From positions 247,106 through 311,105 of the forward strand of contig CAZVFC010000001.1 in NCBI GenBank assembly GCA_964625855.1: a DNA stretch of 64,000 bases. The letters are read 5' to 3'. Every line of letters starts with the position of its first letter. Position 1 is the first letter of the stretch. This stretch comes from JAPLUA01 sp964625855. GTDB lineage: Bacteria > Verrucomicrobiota > Verrucomicrobiia > Limisphaerales > UBA8199. Both the position numbers and the translations under genes were made by a program. Positions 50,884 through 59,102 of this stretch are shown here, in pieces. The notes beneath the pieces are model-generated. The model saw nothing but the letters and a program-made list of their open reading frames with translations, did not search any database and was not told the origin of the DNA.

Positions 50884-51647
50884 ACACGAACCGCGACCAG
50901 CCATTTCATTGTCCCGTGCTCCGCAGCCTGGGTTTGGCGCTCAGTATGGCCGCCGGGCTTCCGTTGCTCCTGGCGCCGAGTCTGGCCGAGCCAACGCAAG
51001 CCTCCAACAGCCCAAACCGCCTTGATTTCTCCGCCTTCAAGCTCGTCACGGAGCGGAACATCTTTGACCCCCGGCGCTCTCCCCGCTCCGCGCCGCGTTC
51101 GACGCGAAACGAATCCCCACGCCGGGTCGTCCGGTCGGAATACTTTACCCTGGTTGGCATTATGGATTACGAAGCTCAGGGGCCGATTGCCTTCTTCGAC
51201 GGCACCAGCTCGCAATACCAGAAGGTTCTCAAACCGGCGGACACCATCGCCGGCTACAAGATCGCCGCCATCGAGCCCAGCGCGGTGAAGTTGGCAGTGG
51301 GAAGCAACGAGTTTCGGCTGCCGCTCGGCATGCAGTTGCGCCGGGACAGCGAGGGTATGTGGCAGATCGCCGAACCGGCCGAGTCTCCCTCCGACCGCTC
51401 CGACCGTTTCTCGTTTGCGCAGAACCCGCCGCCACCGTCCCGTCCCTCCACTGGACCTCCGTCTGCGCCCGTGGATGAAAGACCTCCGGATGGCAGGATT
51501 GATGCCGAGGCCCTGCTGGCGCTGATTGAGGCACAGGCTGAAGCTGGAGGGACCAACGCTCCGCCCGCCTCGGAACCAGGCAGCGGCGACACGGATTCTG
51601 TGCTCCTGCGAATGATGCAGCGTCGCGCACTCGAGGAAACCCAATGA
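50880..51647 (+). CDS. GspC/PilP-like clamp protein
   Basis: 255 residues. Signal/anchor segment (VLRSLGLALSMAAGLPLLLAPS), then LDFSAFKLVTERNIFDPRRSP and YFTLVGIMDYEAQGPIAFFDG, which match the GspC homology region or PilP-type proteins that touch the secretin N0 domain. A proline-rich tail (FAQNPPPPSRPSTGPPSAP) and a helical end follow. Four bases overlap with gspM. GspC is the preferred reading from its place between gspM and gspD. Confidence 0.75.
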   Translation: MNTNRDQPFHCPVLRSLGLALSMAAGLPLLLAPSLAEPTQASNSPNRLDFSAFKLVTERNIFDPRRSPRSAPRSTRNESPRRVVRSEYFTLVGIMDYEAQGPIAFFDGTSSQYQKVLKPADTIAGYKIAAIEPSAVKLAVGSNEFRLPLGMQLRRDSEGMWQIAEPAESPSDRSDRFSFAQNPPPPSRPSTGPPSAPVDERPPDGRIDAEALLALIEAQAEAGGTNAPPASEPGSGDTDSVLLRMMQRRALEETQ

Positions 51648-51692
51648 AACGAATCCGAACCCAGGCCATCGGCCGCAAACGGAGATAGAATT

Positions 51693-53147
51693 ATGAAAGC
51701 TGTTCAAACCCTTGTGCTGCTGGCAGCGCTCGCCGCCAGCAACTCCGTGCTGATCGCGCGGCAGCCAACCAACGCCGCCGATAAAGGAACCGCTCCCGAC
51801 GCCCTGACAACCAACGCCGCGGCCGTTGTCCCAGACGACGCGACGGCGACCGGGGCGGCGCCGCTTCCCGCTGTCCCGGCCAAAGAACAATCGCCGACCC
51901 CTCCTCCAACTGCGGCGCCCGGAGCCCCTCAGCCAATACCGCAGCCGCTGCCGCCGGATCCGGCAGCGCGAACCAATGCTCCGTCCGCGGCTGGCGACCA
52001 CATGCCCGCGCCAGCAACCACACCCGACCAGGTCCCCGATATGTCCGCGGCAAATCCGCTGGAGGCCAGTAGCAACGGATCCGATGGCCTGCGTTTGAAT
52101 TTCCGCAACGCACCGCTGGACCGGGTGCTGAACTATATGAGCGAAGCCGCCGGCTTTGTCATCGTGTTGGAGGCGCGGCCCCGCGGAACGGTGGACGTCT
52201 GGAGCGCTACACCCGTAACCAGGGAAGAAGCAGTCAATTTGCTCAACCAAGCGCTAAAGAAGAACGGCTATGCCGCGATTCGCAACGGTCGAACGTTGAC
52301 GGTCGTGCCGCGAGACGAGGCCAAGACGCGCGACATTCCCGTTTTCGTCGGCAGCGACCCCGCCGCCATCCCCAAGACGGATGAGATTGTCACCCAGATT
52401 ATCCCCGTTCGCTTCGTGGAGGTCGCGCAGTTAGTGAAAGACCTCCAGCCGTTGGTCTCCATGCAGACGACCATGACAGCAAACGAATCCGGCAACGAGA
52501 TCGTCATTACCGATACCCAGGCCAACATTCGCAAGGTCGCTGAAATCATCAAAGCTATTGATGCCGGCGCCGAGGACGTCACCGTGGTCCGGGTCTTCCG
52601 TTTGACCTACGCCGATCCGACCGAGCTGGCTGACCTCCTGATGAACCTGTTTCCCGACGACAGCCGGTCCGGGGGCAGCTCTTCGCCCGTTCAATTCGGC
52701 GGATTCGGGGGAATGCGCAACTTCTTCCGTGGCGGCGGACCGGGTGGTGGCAACCGTTCGAGCACCACCGGCAATCAGAATCAACGGATCAAGAAGCGGT
52801 CGCGCGTGCTCGCGGTGCCGGACCCGCGAACCTCCTCGATCGCTGTGAGCGCGGCTCAAGATCTGATGGACCAGATTGATGGGGTGGTTGCGGAGCTGGA
52901 TTCCAACCCGGCCAAAGTCAAGCAGGTGAAGGTATTCAAGATCGAGAACGCCGACGCGCAGCAAGTGCTGGAGGTACTACAGGATACGTTCCAGAACACC
53001 GGCCAGAACAGCCGAAATGCGGCTAATCAGAACAGCGCGCTGCAAAACCGCAGCTCTCAGCGGAGCACGGGTCAAAACAGCTCCGGCTTGAGAACCGGCG
53101 GAAGCTCCAGAGGCGGCGGGATAGGTTCGGGTTCCTTCAACCGGTAA
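51693..53147 (+). CDS. secretin N-terminal half (N0-N1-N2 and first half of N3)
   Basis: 484 residues with a signal peptide (VQTLVLLAALAASNSVLIA). A Pro/Ala-rich linker runs to about 125, then N0 (NFRNAPLDRVLNYMSEAAGF), N1 (IIPVRFVEVAQLVKDLQPL), N2 (VFRLTYADPTELADLLMNLF ... VLAVPDPRTSSIAVSAAQD) and the first half of N3 (VKVFKIENADAQQVLEVLQD). It then ends in a Gln/Asn/Gly/Ser-rich tail. There is no beta-barrel. The missing half of N3 begins the next gene, so the secretin is divided in the N3 loop. Different reading frame from the next gene; not a simple frameshift. Confidence 0.85.
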   Translation: MKAVQTLVLLAALAASNSVLIARQPTNAADKGTAPDALTTNAAAVVPDDATATGAAPLPAVPAKEQSPTPPPTAAPGAPQPIPQPLPPDPAARTNAPSAAGDHMPAPATTPDQVPDMSAANPLEASSNGSDGLRLNFRNAPLDRVLNYMSEAAGFVIVLEARPRGTVDVWSATPVTREEAVNLLNQALKKNGYAAIRNGRTLTVVPRDEAKTRDIPVFVGSDPAAIPKTDEIVTQIIPVRFVEVAQLVKDLQPLVSMQTTMTANESGNEIVITDTQANIRKVAEIIKAIDAGAEDVTVVRVFRLTYADPTELADLLMNLFPDDSRSGGSSSPVQFGGFGGMRNFFRGGGPGGGNRSSTTGNQNQRIKKRSRVLAVPDPRTSSIAVSAAQDLMDQIDGVVAELDSNPAKVKQVKVFKIENADAQQVLEVLQDTFQNTGQNSRNAANQNSALQNRSSQRSTGQNSSGLRTGGSSRGGGIGSGSFNR

Positions 53148-53200
53148 GGTTGCCACGCCAGATTCACCATCACATGCAAATACAAATGAAGAGGCAGAAT

Positions 53201-54499
53201 ATGATTCAGCCAATCTCGCAATGGACGAGGCGCCTTCTGGTGGCTGGGGCGTTGGGTTTGGCCGCCACCCTGCAAATGCAGGCGCAGCCGGTCCCGGGTG
53301 GGTTCGGCGGCGGGAGTCGCTCGCGATCTTCCACCTCCAGCCAATACCCCCGACACGGTGACATCGGCAACGCCATCATCTCGATTGATCCCGAAACGCA
53401 CAACCTGGTCGTGATCGCAGATGAAGAGACTGCCAGCCACATTTCGCAAGTGGTCTCAAATCTTGATCGGCCTCAGCCCCAGGTGTTGATCAAGGTCGTA
53501 TTCCTCGAGGTAACGCGGAACAAGGGATTGGACCTGGGGGTGGATGCTTCGTTCCGAGGCACCACCGGCTACTCTCCCACCACCACCACAACGACCAACT
53601 ACTCGCTGATCAACGGTGGCACGTCGAGTAATGCGATCGTCCCCACTTCCCTGTCCACAGTCACTTCTTTCCTCCCCAGTTCCTTCCTGACGGGAAGCAA
53701 CATTACCGGCGGGTCAGCGCTAGCCAACCTGGCCAACGTAGCCGGCCTTCAGCAGGGAGTTGGCGGACTGTATCAAATACTGGGCCAGGATTATGTGGTG
53801 ACCCTCCATGCTATCGCCGCGGCGGGCAACGCCAAGATCCTCTCCCGCCCATCGGTCATCGCCCGCAATAACCAGCCGGCCATGATCCTCGTCGGCCAGA
53901 GTGTTCCGTTGATTACCAGCGTGCGCTATGACACGTTTGGCAACGCCATTAACGGTATCAATTATACCGATGTGGGCATCATCTTGAACGTCACTCCGTT
54001 CATCACGACCGACGGCCTGGTGCAAATGATTCTGTCGCCGGAGATATCGTCTATTGCGTCCACCGGCGGACAAGTGATTTCCAGTGGTCCTGGCGGGCTC
54101 AATCCCGTCACCGCCCCGGCCATTGACAAACGATCGGCCGACACGGTCGTCGTCACCCCCGATGGCCAGACGGTCATCATTGGCGGGTTGATTCAGGACT
54201 CCAAGAGTGAGGCCGAAACCAAGATCCCGTTCCTCGGAGACATTCCGCTGCTGGGTAACCTCTTCAAGCGGAAGGTCACCACGGATGGAAAGACCGAGCT
54301 CCTGATCTTCCTGACGCCTCACGTGATCCAGGCCCCGTCGGAAATCGCGTCACTGACCGTGACCGAGAAGATGAGGTCGGAGGGCGTCAAGGCCTTCAGC
54401 GAAAAGGAACTGGACAAGTTTCTCGACTCGCTCCCGACCAAAGGCAGCACCCAGAAGCCGGCGAAGACAAAGTCCGCCCCGCCCGCGAAGTCAAATTGA
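53201..54499 (+). CDS. gspD: secretin C-terminal half (second half of N3 and barrel)
   Basis: 432 residues from ATG 53201, after GAAGAGGCAG. A second signal peptide (LLVAGALGLAATLQMQA) starts it, then IISIDPETHNLVVIADEETA, the second half of N3, and the secretin core (VLIKVVFLEVTRNKGLDLG; LHAIAAAGNAKILSRPSVIA; VPLITSVRYDTFG). The C-terminal barrel (SADTVVVTPDGQTVIIGGLI, IPFLGDIPLLGNLFKRK) ends with an S-domain-like tail. Outer-membrane channel of the T2SS, which normally carries all domains in one chain. Confidence 0.92.
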   Translation: MIQPISQWTRRLLVAGALGLAATLQMQAQPVPGGFGGGSRSRSSTSSQYPRHGDIGNAIISIDPETHNLVVIADEETASHISQVVSNLDRPQPQVLIKVVFLEVTRNKGLDLGVDASFRGTTGYSPTTTTTTNYSLINGGTSSNAIVPTSLSTVTSFLPSSFLTGSNITGGSALANLANVAGLQQGVGGLYQILGQDYVVTLHAIAAAGNAKILSRPSVIARNNQPAMILVGQSVPLITSVRYDTFGNAINGINYTDVGIILNVTPFITTDGLVQMILSPEISSIASTGGQVISSGPGGLNPVTAPAIDKRSADTVVVTPDGQTVIIGGLIQDSKSEAETKIPFLGDIPLLGNLFKRKVTTDGKTELLIFLTPHVIQAPSEIASLTVTEKMRSEGVKAFSEKELDKFLDSLPTKGSTQKPAKTKSAPPAKSN

Positions 54500-56058
54500 T
54501 TCGCATGGAAATGGGCCGCCGCAGTTTGTTGGTTTACGGACTCCTCGCCGCCGTCTGGGTTTTGGTCCTGGGCTGGCAGGTCGAGGAGCACCTGCGGGTA
54601 AGGAACGTCGCCCGGACGGACTTGCGCAACCGCTCCAAGGATATCGCCAATACCCTCAGTGCTATTATTCGTGGCATGCGATTCCGGGGGGCGATTTCCC
54701 AGGAACGCCTCGAACCGGTGCTGAATGAACTGATCCACGGCGGCACGAACGAATTGATCAAATCGAGCGAACTGCTCTCTATTGTGCTGCTGAACGCGAC
54801 CAATGGAACAGTCGCCTCCGTCGGCAGACCGATCGAACAGTATCTGCGCCGGGATGATTTCTTGCGGGAGGGCGAACATTGGGGTCCAAAGAGTGTGACC
54901 TTGGTCAACCCGGTTGACCTGGGCGCCAGCCTCAGCACGGAAGGGGTGACAAATACCTTGATTCTACCGCCGCTGAGCGCGTTCACCAACCGCACCAGCG
55001 AACCCGGGCGCGAGTTCTCGCGACGGGGGCCGCCACCTCCGCCCCCGCCGGAGATGGCGCATCCGGGTGGACCGGACGATCCAGCACTGACCAATCCACC
55101 TCCCTGGGGACGGGAAGGCCGCTCGCGCGATCCGGGGAGCAGGTCCCGGCGCCCGTTCTGGCTGCGGGGAATGGACGAGACCGAGGTGCAATCTCTGGTC
55201 GCGAAGCGCACTCTGCACGGGCTGGTCCTGACCATGTCCACCGAGGCAGTGCAGGCGGCAACCAACCATGATTTGTGGCTGCGAACGGTAATCGTGCTGC
55301 TGGCAACGGTTTCGGTTCTCGGTTCCGGCCTGGCCTGGCGCAACCTAACCAAGTCCTCGGAGCTGCAGATTCGCCTCATACGCGCCAGCGAGATGAATAC
55401 CCACCTCAAGGAGATGAATCTGGCCGCCGCCGGCCTGGCCCACGAAACCCGCAATCCGCTCAATATTATTCGCGGCCTTGCCCAGATGATTTCCAAGCAG
55501 CCGGCCGTCCCATCAGAGATTCAGAAGAAGTCGCGGGAGATCATTGATGAGGCCGACAAGGTGGCCGCCCAGTTGAATGAATTCATCAACTACTCCCGCC
55601 CGCGCGAGGTCCGCCGCGCCAGGCTCGCTCTCGGGTCGGTGGTGAACGAAGTCGTTCGCGCGCTCAACTACGACCTGCAGGAGAAGAAGATCAGCCTGCA
55701 GATCAAGGGCGAATCGCTCAGTGTCGAGGCTGATGAGCAATTGCTTCGCCAGGCCCTGTTCAACCTGATCCTCAACGCCATCCAGGCCGTGGATGGCAGC
55801 GGTGAGATTCAGGTCGTCGCCGAGAAGCACAGTCTCTCCGAAGCCGTGCTTGAAGTGCGCGACAATGGTCCGGGGGTTCCCGCAAACCACCGCAGCGAAA
55901 TCTTCAAACCGTATTTTACGACCCAGAAGCAGGGGACCGGTTTGGGGCTGGCCGTCGTTCAGCAGATTGTCCTTGCCCACGGCTGGGAAGTCGAATGCCT
56001 GGCCAACGAACCTCGCGGCGCCATCTTCCGCATAACCCATCTTAAGCTCGCCGGTTAG
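54496..56058 (+). CDS. sensor histidine kinase linked to T2SS
   Basis: 520 residues from TTG 54496, overlapping the secretin stop (TTGA); ATG 54505 or 54511 are alternatives. Two membrane spans (about 10-27 and 258-276) flank a periplasmic domain with a proline-rich loop (RRGPPPPPPPEMAHPGG). The kinase core has H316 in AGLAHETRNPLNIIRGL, the N-box FNLILNAIQAV, G1 VRDNGPGVP and G2 TGLGLAVVQQI, as in NtrB-type kinases. No regulator gene is adjacent. Its place at the end of the secretion operon suggests it senses the envelope or secretion state. Confidence 0.9.
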   Translation: MIRMEMGRRSLLVYGLLAAVWVLVLGWQVEEHLRVRNVARTDLRNRSKDIANTLSAIIRGMRFRGAISQERLEPVLNELIHGGTNELIKSSELLSIVLLNATNGTVASVGRPIEQYLRRDDFLREGEHWGPKSVTLVNPVDLGASLSTEGVTNTLILPPLSAFTNRTSEPGREFSRRGPPPPPPPEMAHPGGPDDPALTNPPPWGREGRSRDPGSRSRRPFWLRGMDETEVQSLVAKRTLHGLVLTMSTEAVQAATNHDLWLRTVIVLLATVSVLGSGLAWRNLTKSSELQIRLIRASEMNTHLKEMNLAAAGLAHETRNPLNIIRGLAQMISKQPAVPSEIQKKSREIIDEADKVAAQLNEFINYSRPREVRRARLALGSVVNEVVRALNYDLQEKKISLQIKGESLSVEADEQLLRQALFNLILNAIQAVDGSGEIQVVAEKHSLSEAVLEVRDNGPGVPANHRSEIFKPYFTTQKQGTGLGLAVVQQIVLAHGWEVECLANEPRGAIFRITHLKLAG

Positions 56059-56130
56059 GGGACGCCTGCCCTGCTCAAATGCCGGCTTGAACTGGCCCTT
56101 CCTCGGCTGTAGAAGGAGAGCGAACTGGTT

Positions 56131-56718
56131 ATGACGAATAACATTCTGCCAACCGACATCGAGTTCGCCACAAAGCTTCTCGCCGCCAACCAGGACGACG
56201 CAGCTATCGTCACGGCCCTCGTTCATCGTGGCATCGAATCCGCCACGGCCACGCAGATGGTGGTGGACCTGCGCAGCGGTCGGAAAGTCACGCCCCAAAT
56301 CCCATCGAGTCTGGAAATTGCCCCCGGACGGCGATCCGGATCCAGAAGCGCGGCCACCCAACGCGAGTTCGCTCAAGCCTCGCGAGCCCTCGATCCGGGC
56401 ACCCCGCGCAGGCGGTCTGCCTCACGCAGCCCAGGAGGCCGCAAGACATCTTCTTCGCTATGGATCGTCGCCGCCGTTCCTGTCTGCCTGGTGGCCGTCG
56501 GTCTGGTCCTTCTCGTTGCGAACCGCCTTCGCCACAGTGGCGATGATGCCTCGGCTGATAAACCGTTAAAGGCGGCTTCGACACGCCAGTCGGCCTCGCC
56601 GGCCGACGCGCGCGCGACGGAACCGCTCGCCAAGCCGCCAACGAACAATCCCGCCATCCCACACGGTCTGACCACGGTTGGCGGATCAGCCGTTCGGGCT
56701 GAGCCAACGCCTGATTGA
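56131..56718 (+). CDS. membrane protein of unknown function
   Basis: 195 residues. A helical N-terminal part (MTNNILPTDIEFATKLLAAN), a basic Ser/Arg-rich linker, one membrane span at about 110-130 (LWIVAAVPVCLVAVGLVLLVA) and a low-complexity periplasmic tail. The N-terminal region could be a small helical domain that binds a partner. No family recognised. Last gene of the run that begins with the secretion operon. Confidence 0.6.
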   Translation: MTNNILPTDIEFATKLLAANQDDAAIVTALVHRGIESATATQMVVDLRSGRKVTPQIPSSLEIAPGRRSGSRSAATQREFAQASRALDPGTPRRRSASRSPGGRKTSSSLWIVAAVPVCLVAVGLVLLVANRLRHSGDDASADKPLKAASTRQSASPADARATEPLAKPPTNNPAIPHGLTTVGGSAVRAEPTPD

Positions 56719-56770
56719 AATTGACCTGAAGCAAGGGCGCCACGCATCAAGCGCAGACCCGCTCGCTATC

Positions 56771-57076
56771 TCACTTCCACCTCGTCGAAGACCGCTCGTA
56801 TTCGACCCGCGGGTGATCTGGCGTGGCAGGCGAGAAGGAGATGCTCACAAACGACGGACGCACATAGCGGCGCGCGTCGTAATCAAGCTTCGCGCCGGGC
56901 ACGTTGCACGTCACCCGCGCCGAACCCATATCCGGCAGATGCAGCACGCAGGGCAGCGCCGTGCGTCGCTCGCCTGGCCGCATCAGGCGGAGCAGCGTGG
57001 CGTGCCGGGCCTTTTGATCAAACACCAGCCGGAAGGGTGGCAGGCCGCCCCTGGCTTCGAACCGCGAGCGCAACAA
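56771..57076 (-). pseudogene. truncated protein remnant
   Basis: A 101-codon frame (TTG start) reads RSRFEARGGLPPFRLVFDQK and ARVTCNVPGAKLDYDARRYV, a composition that looks like genuine protein rather than shadow. It has no good start codon and ends abruptly after HPRVEYERSS. Possibly the surviving N-terminal beta domain of a lost secreted enzyme. The rest of the 56719-57141 gap holds nothing I can support. Confidence 0.35.
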
Positions 57077-57141
57077 TTGTGATCCTTGACTTCATGGACC
57101 TTGCCAATCGAATATCGGCTCCCGCCCTGCCGGGCGAACGG

Positions 57142-57654
57142 CTATTTCCCAATGGTCGAGAAGATGTAAACGAGCACCACGCCGATCACAACCCCAAGAA
57201 TGATCCCGACAATAATGAAGATACGATTGACCTCGTTGGTTCGCTTCGAAAAACCCGCGGCCTTGGTATCAAACCCCGGACCGCGAGAAGTCTGGTCCAG
57301 GTCGCTCTGGTTCACCCCGCCGGCGATGATGGTGGTGCGGTCAAACTGCTTCTTCCCCGTCGCAGTCAGGGCGTCGGTTTCCAGGCGCATCTGGACCTGG
57401 CCCAGGCGCAGAATCTCCCCCGGTTTGAGAACGCTCTCGGTGGTGGCGACGCCGTTAATGTAGGTTCCGTTGGTGGAATGGAGGTCGCGGACCCTGACTT
57501 CCTTGTCGTGCAGCAAAACCTCGCAGTGGTGGCTGGACACTGATGGTTCGGCGATTTGGAACACATTGTCCTCGCTGCGGCCAATGGTGGTTTTGTCCAC
57601 CTTCAGCTCGCAGGTCCGCCCGGTCATTCCCGCGCTCAGGAGAACCAGTTTCAC
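57142..57654 (-). CDS. FHA-domain protein with C-terminal membrane anchor
   Basis: 170 residues. An FHA domain at about 20-95 has the phosphothreonine-binding residues: the IGRSEDN loop, SVSSHHCEVLL and STNGTYING. A hydrophobic C-terminal segment (FIIVGIILGVVIGVVLVYIFS) anchors it with the FHA domain facing the cytoplasm. Seven bases downstream of asd on the same strand, so they are co-transcribed. The partner Ser/Thr kinase is not seen here. Confidence 0.88.
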   Translation of the reverse strand: MKLVLLSAGMTGRTCELKVDKTTIGRSEDNVFQIAEPSVSSHHCEVLLHDKEVRVRDLHSTNGTYINGVATTESVLKPGEILRLGQVQMRLETDALTATGKKQFDRTTIIAGGVNQSDLDQTSRGPGFDTKAAGFSKRTNEVNRIFIIVGIILGVVIGVVLVYIFSTIGK

Positions 57655-57661
57655 GGGTTAA

Positions 57662-58666
57662 TCATTTGATCAGCTCTTCCGCAATCTGAACGGCGTTCAG
57701 GGCCGCGCCCTTGAGGAGTTGGTCGCCGCTAACCCAGAAGCACAGGCCGTTGTCCAGCGCGCAGTCCTTGCGGAGGCGGCCCACGGCGCAGTTGTACTTG
57801 TCCGACTGGTAAAGCGGCAGCGGGTACTCGCTCTTGGCCGGGTTGTCCACCACGTCCAGGCCCGGCGCCTTTCGGAGCACGGCCAGCGCGGCTTCGACGC
57901 TGGTCGGCCGGTCAAACTCCGCGCTGATGGCGATCGAATGGGCGCGATATACCGGCACGCGCACGCAAGTCACGCTGGCCCGGAACGTCGGGTGGTGCAT
58001 GATCTTACGGCCTTCATTCTCCATCTTCATCTCTTCCTTGGTATAGCCGCTCGGCAGAAAGGTATCCACGTGGGGCAGGACGTTGAAAGCGATCTGGTGG
58101 GGATAGACTTCGCGCGTGACCGGCTGCTTCTTGACAATCTGATCCACCTGCCGCTCGAGCTCGGCGATGGCTTTGGCGCCCGTGCCGGAGACGGCCTGGT
58201 AGCTGGACGCGAAAATGCGTTTGCAGGTGAACGCCGCGTGCAGCGGGTAGAGCGCCATCAGCGCGATCGCCGTGGTGCAGTTCGGGTTGGCAATAATGCC
58301 CTTGTGCCATTTCACATCCGAGGCATTGATTTCCGGGATGACCAGCGGAACCTTCTCGTCCATGCGGAAAGCGCTCGAGTTGTCCACCACGACGCAGCCG
58401 CTTTGGGCGGCAATAGGCGCATATTGCTTGGAGATGCTCCCGCCAGCACTGAATAGTGCCAGGTCAATACCGCCGAACGAGTCTTCCTTCAGTTCCTTGA
58501 CCGTGATCTCTGTTTCCCGATACTTGAGCTTCTTACCCACGGAGCGCGCGGAAGCCACCAGCGTGAGTTTTCCCACCGGGAAACTGCGCTTCTCGAGCGT
58601 CTTGATCATCTCGATGCCCACGGCGCCAGTCGCGCCGACTACGGCCACATGCGGATTGCGGTTCAT
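57662..58666 (-). CDS. asd: aspartate-semialdehyde dehydrogenase
   Basis: 334 residues from ATG 58666 (MNRNPHVAVVGATGAVG). NAD(P)-binding GATGAVGIEM; active-site cysteine C130 in IIANPNCTTAIAL; histidine/glutamine substrate block (YQAVSGTGAKAIAEL). Converts aspartyl phosphate to the semialdehyde on the way to lysine, threonine and methionine. ATG 58684 is an alternative start. FHA gene follows. Confidence 0.95.
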   Translation of the reverse strand: MNRNPHVAVVGATGAVGIEMIKTLEKRSFPVGKLTLVASARSVGKKLKYRETEITVKELKEDSFGGIDLALFSAGGSISKQYAPIAAQSGCVVVDNSSAFRMDEKVPLVIPEINASDVKWHKGIIANPNCTTAIALMALYPLHAAFTCKRIFASSYQAVSGTGAKAIAELERQVDQIVKKQPVTREVYPHQIAFNVLPHVDTFLPSGYTKEEMKMENEGRKIMHHPTFRASVTCVRVPVYRAHSIAISAEFDRPTSVEAALAVLRKAPGLDVVDNPAKSEYPLPLYQSDKYNCAVGRLRKDCALDNGLCFWVSGDQLLKGAALNAVQIAEELIK

Positions 58667-58822
58667 ACAAACTGGGTGGAGCATAACGGTGGCGCCCCTC
58701 AGGTGTCAACGTCAGGAGTTGGCCGCGCTCGCACCCGGGCTCGGGCGCATCCCGACGGCGATACCTACTTGCGCTTCAAGCCTTACCGACGGTCGTGGAT
58801 GGCGCTCCTCCCGCGAGGCTAC

Positions 58823-58886
58823 GGTGCCACCCCGGTGAGGTTCCCATGGGGGTCGGCCCCCATGGGAACCTCACCGGGGTGGCACC
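58823..58886. repeat. 64-bp near-perfect palindrome
   Basis: GGTGCCACCCCGGTGAGGTT and its reverse complement form two 30-bp arms that meet almost without a loop; the only non-match in 32 pairs is a G-T pair near the centre. It lies in the 418-bp gene-free space 58685-59102 between asd and the first Gfo/Idh/MocA gene. Folded as RNA it would be a very long hairpin. Not explained by any gene. Confidence 0.9.
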
Positions 58887-59102
58887 AAGCCCACACCGTG
58901 GTCTGACCGGCCCCGCCGCCAGAGGCGGAGACGGGTTGGATGACCGTAACTCTCGTGATATAAAGAATATAGACTTCTGGAAAGGCGGGATCGCAAGAGG
59001 CTTGGCCTCAAAAGATCGGCCGGCAGGTTGTCCAATGGCCCCGTGCTCTGGCCCGAGCCCAAGCCAACTGATTTCTGGCCGACTGTGTGGCCGGCGGCGG
59101 TC

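Noticed and set aside
50745..52250. 501-residue minus-strand frame opposite the gspC/secretin region
   Set aside because: Glycine/arginine-rich shadow; true genes in this region are on the plus strand.
51693..54499. Secretin break as a sequencing frameshift
   Set aside because: The second part begins with its own signal peptide and ribosome-binding site and its frame does not continue the first, so a true split is better supported.
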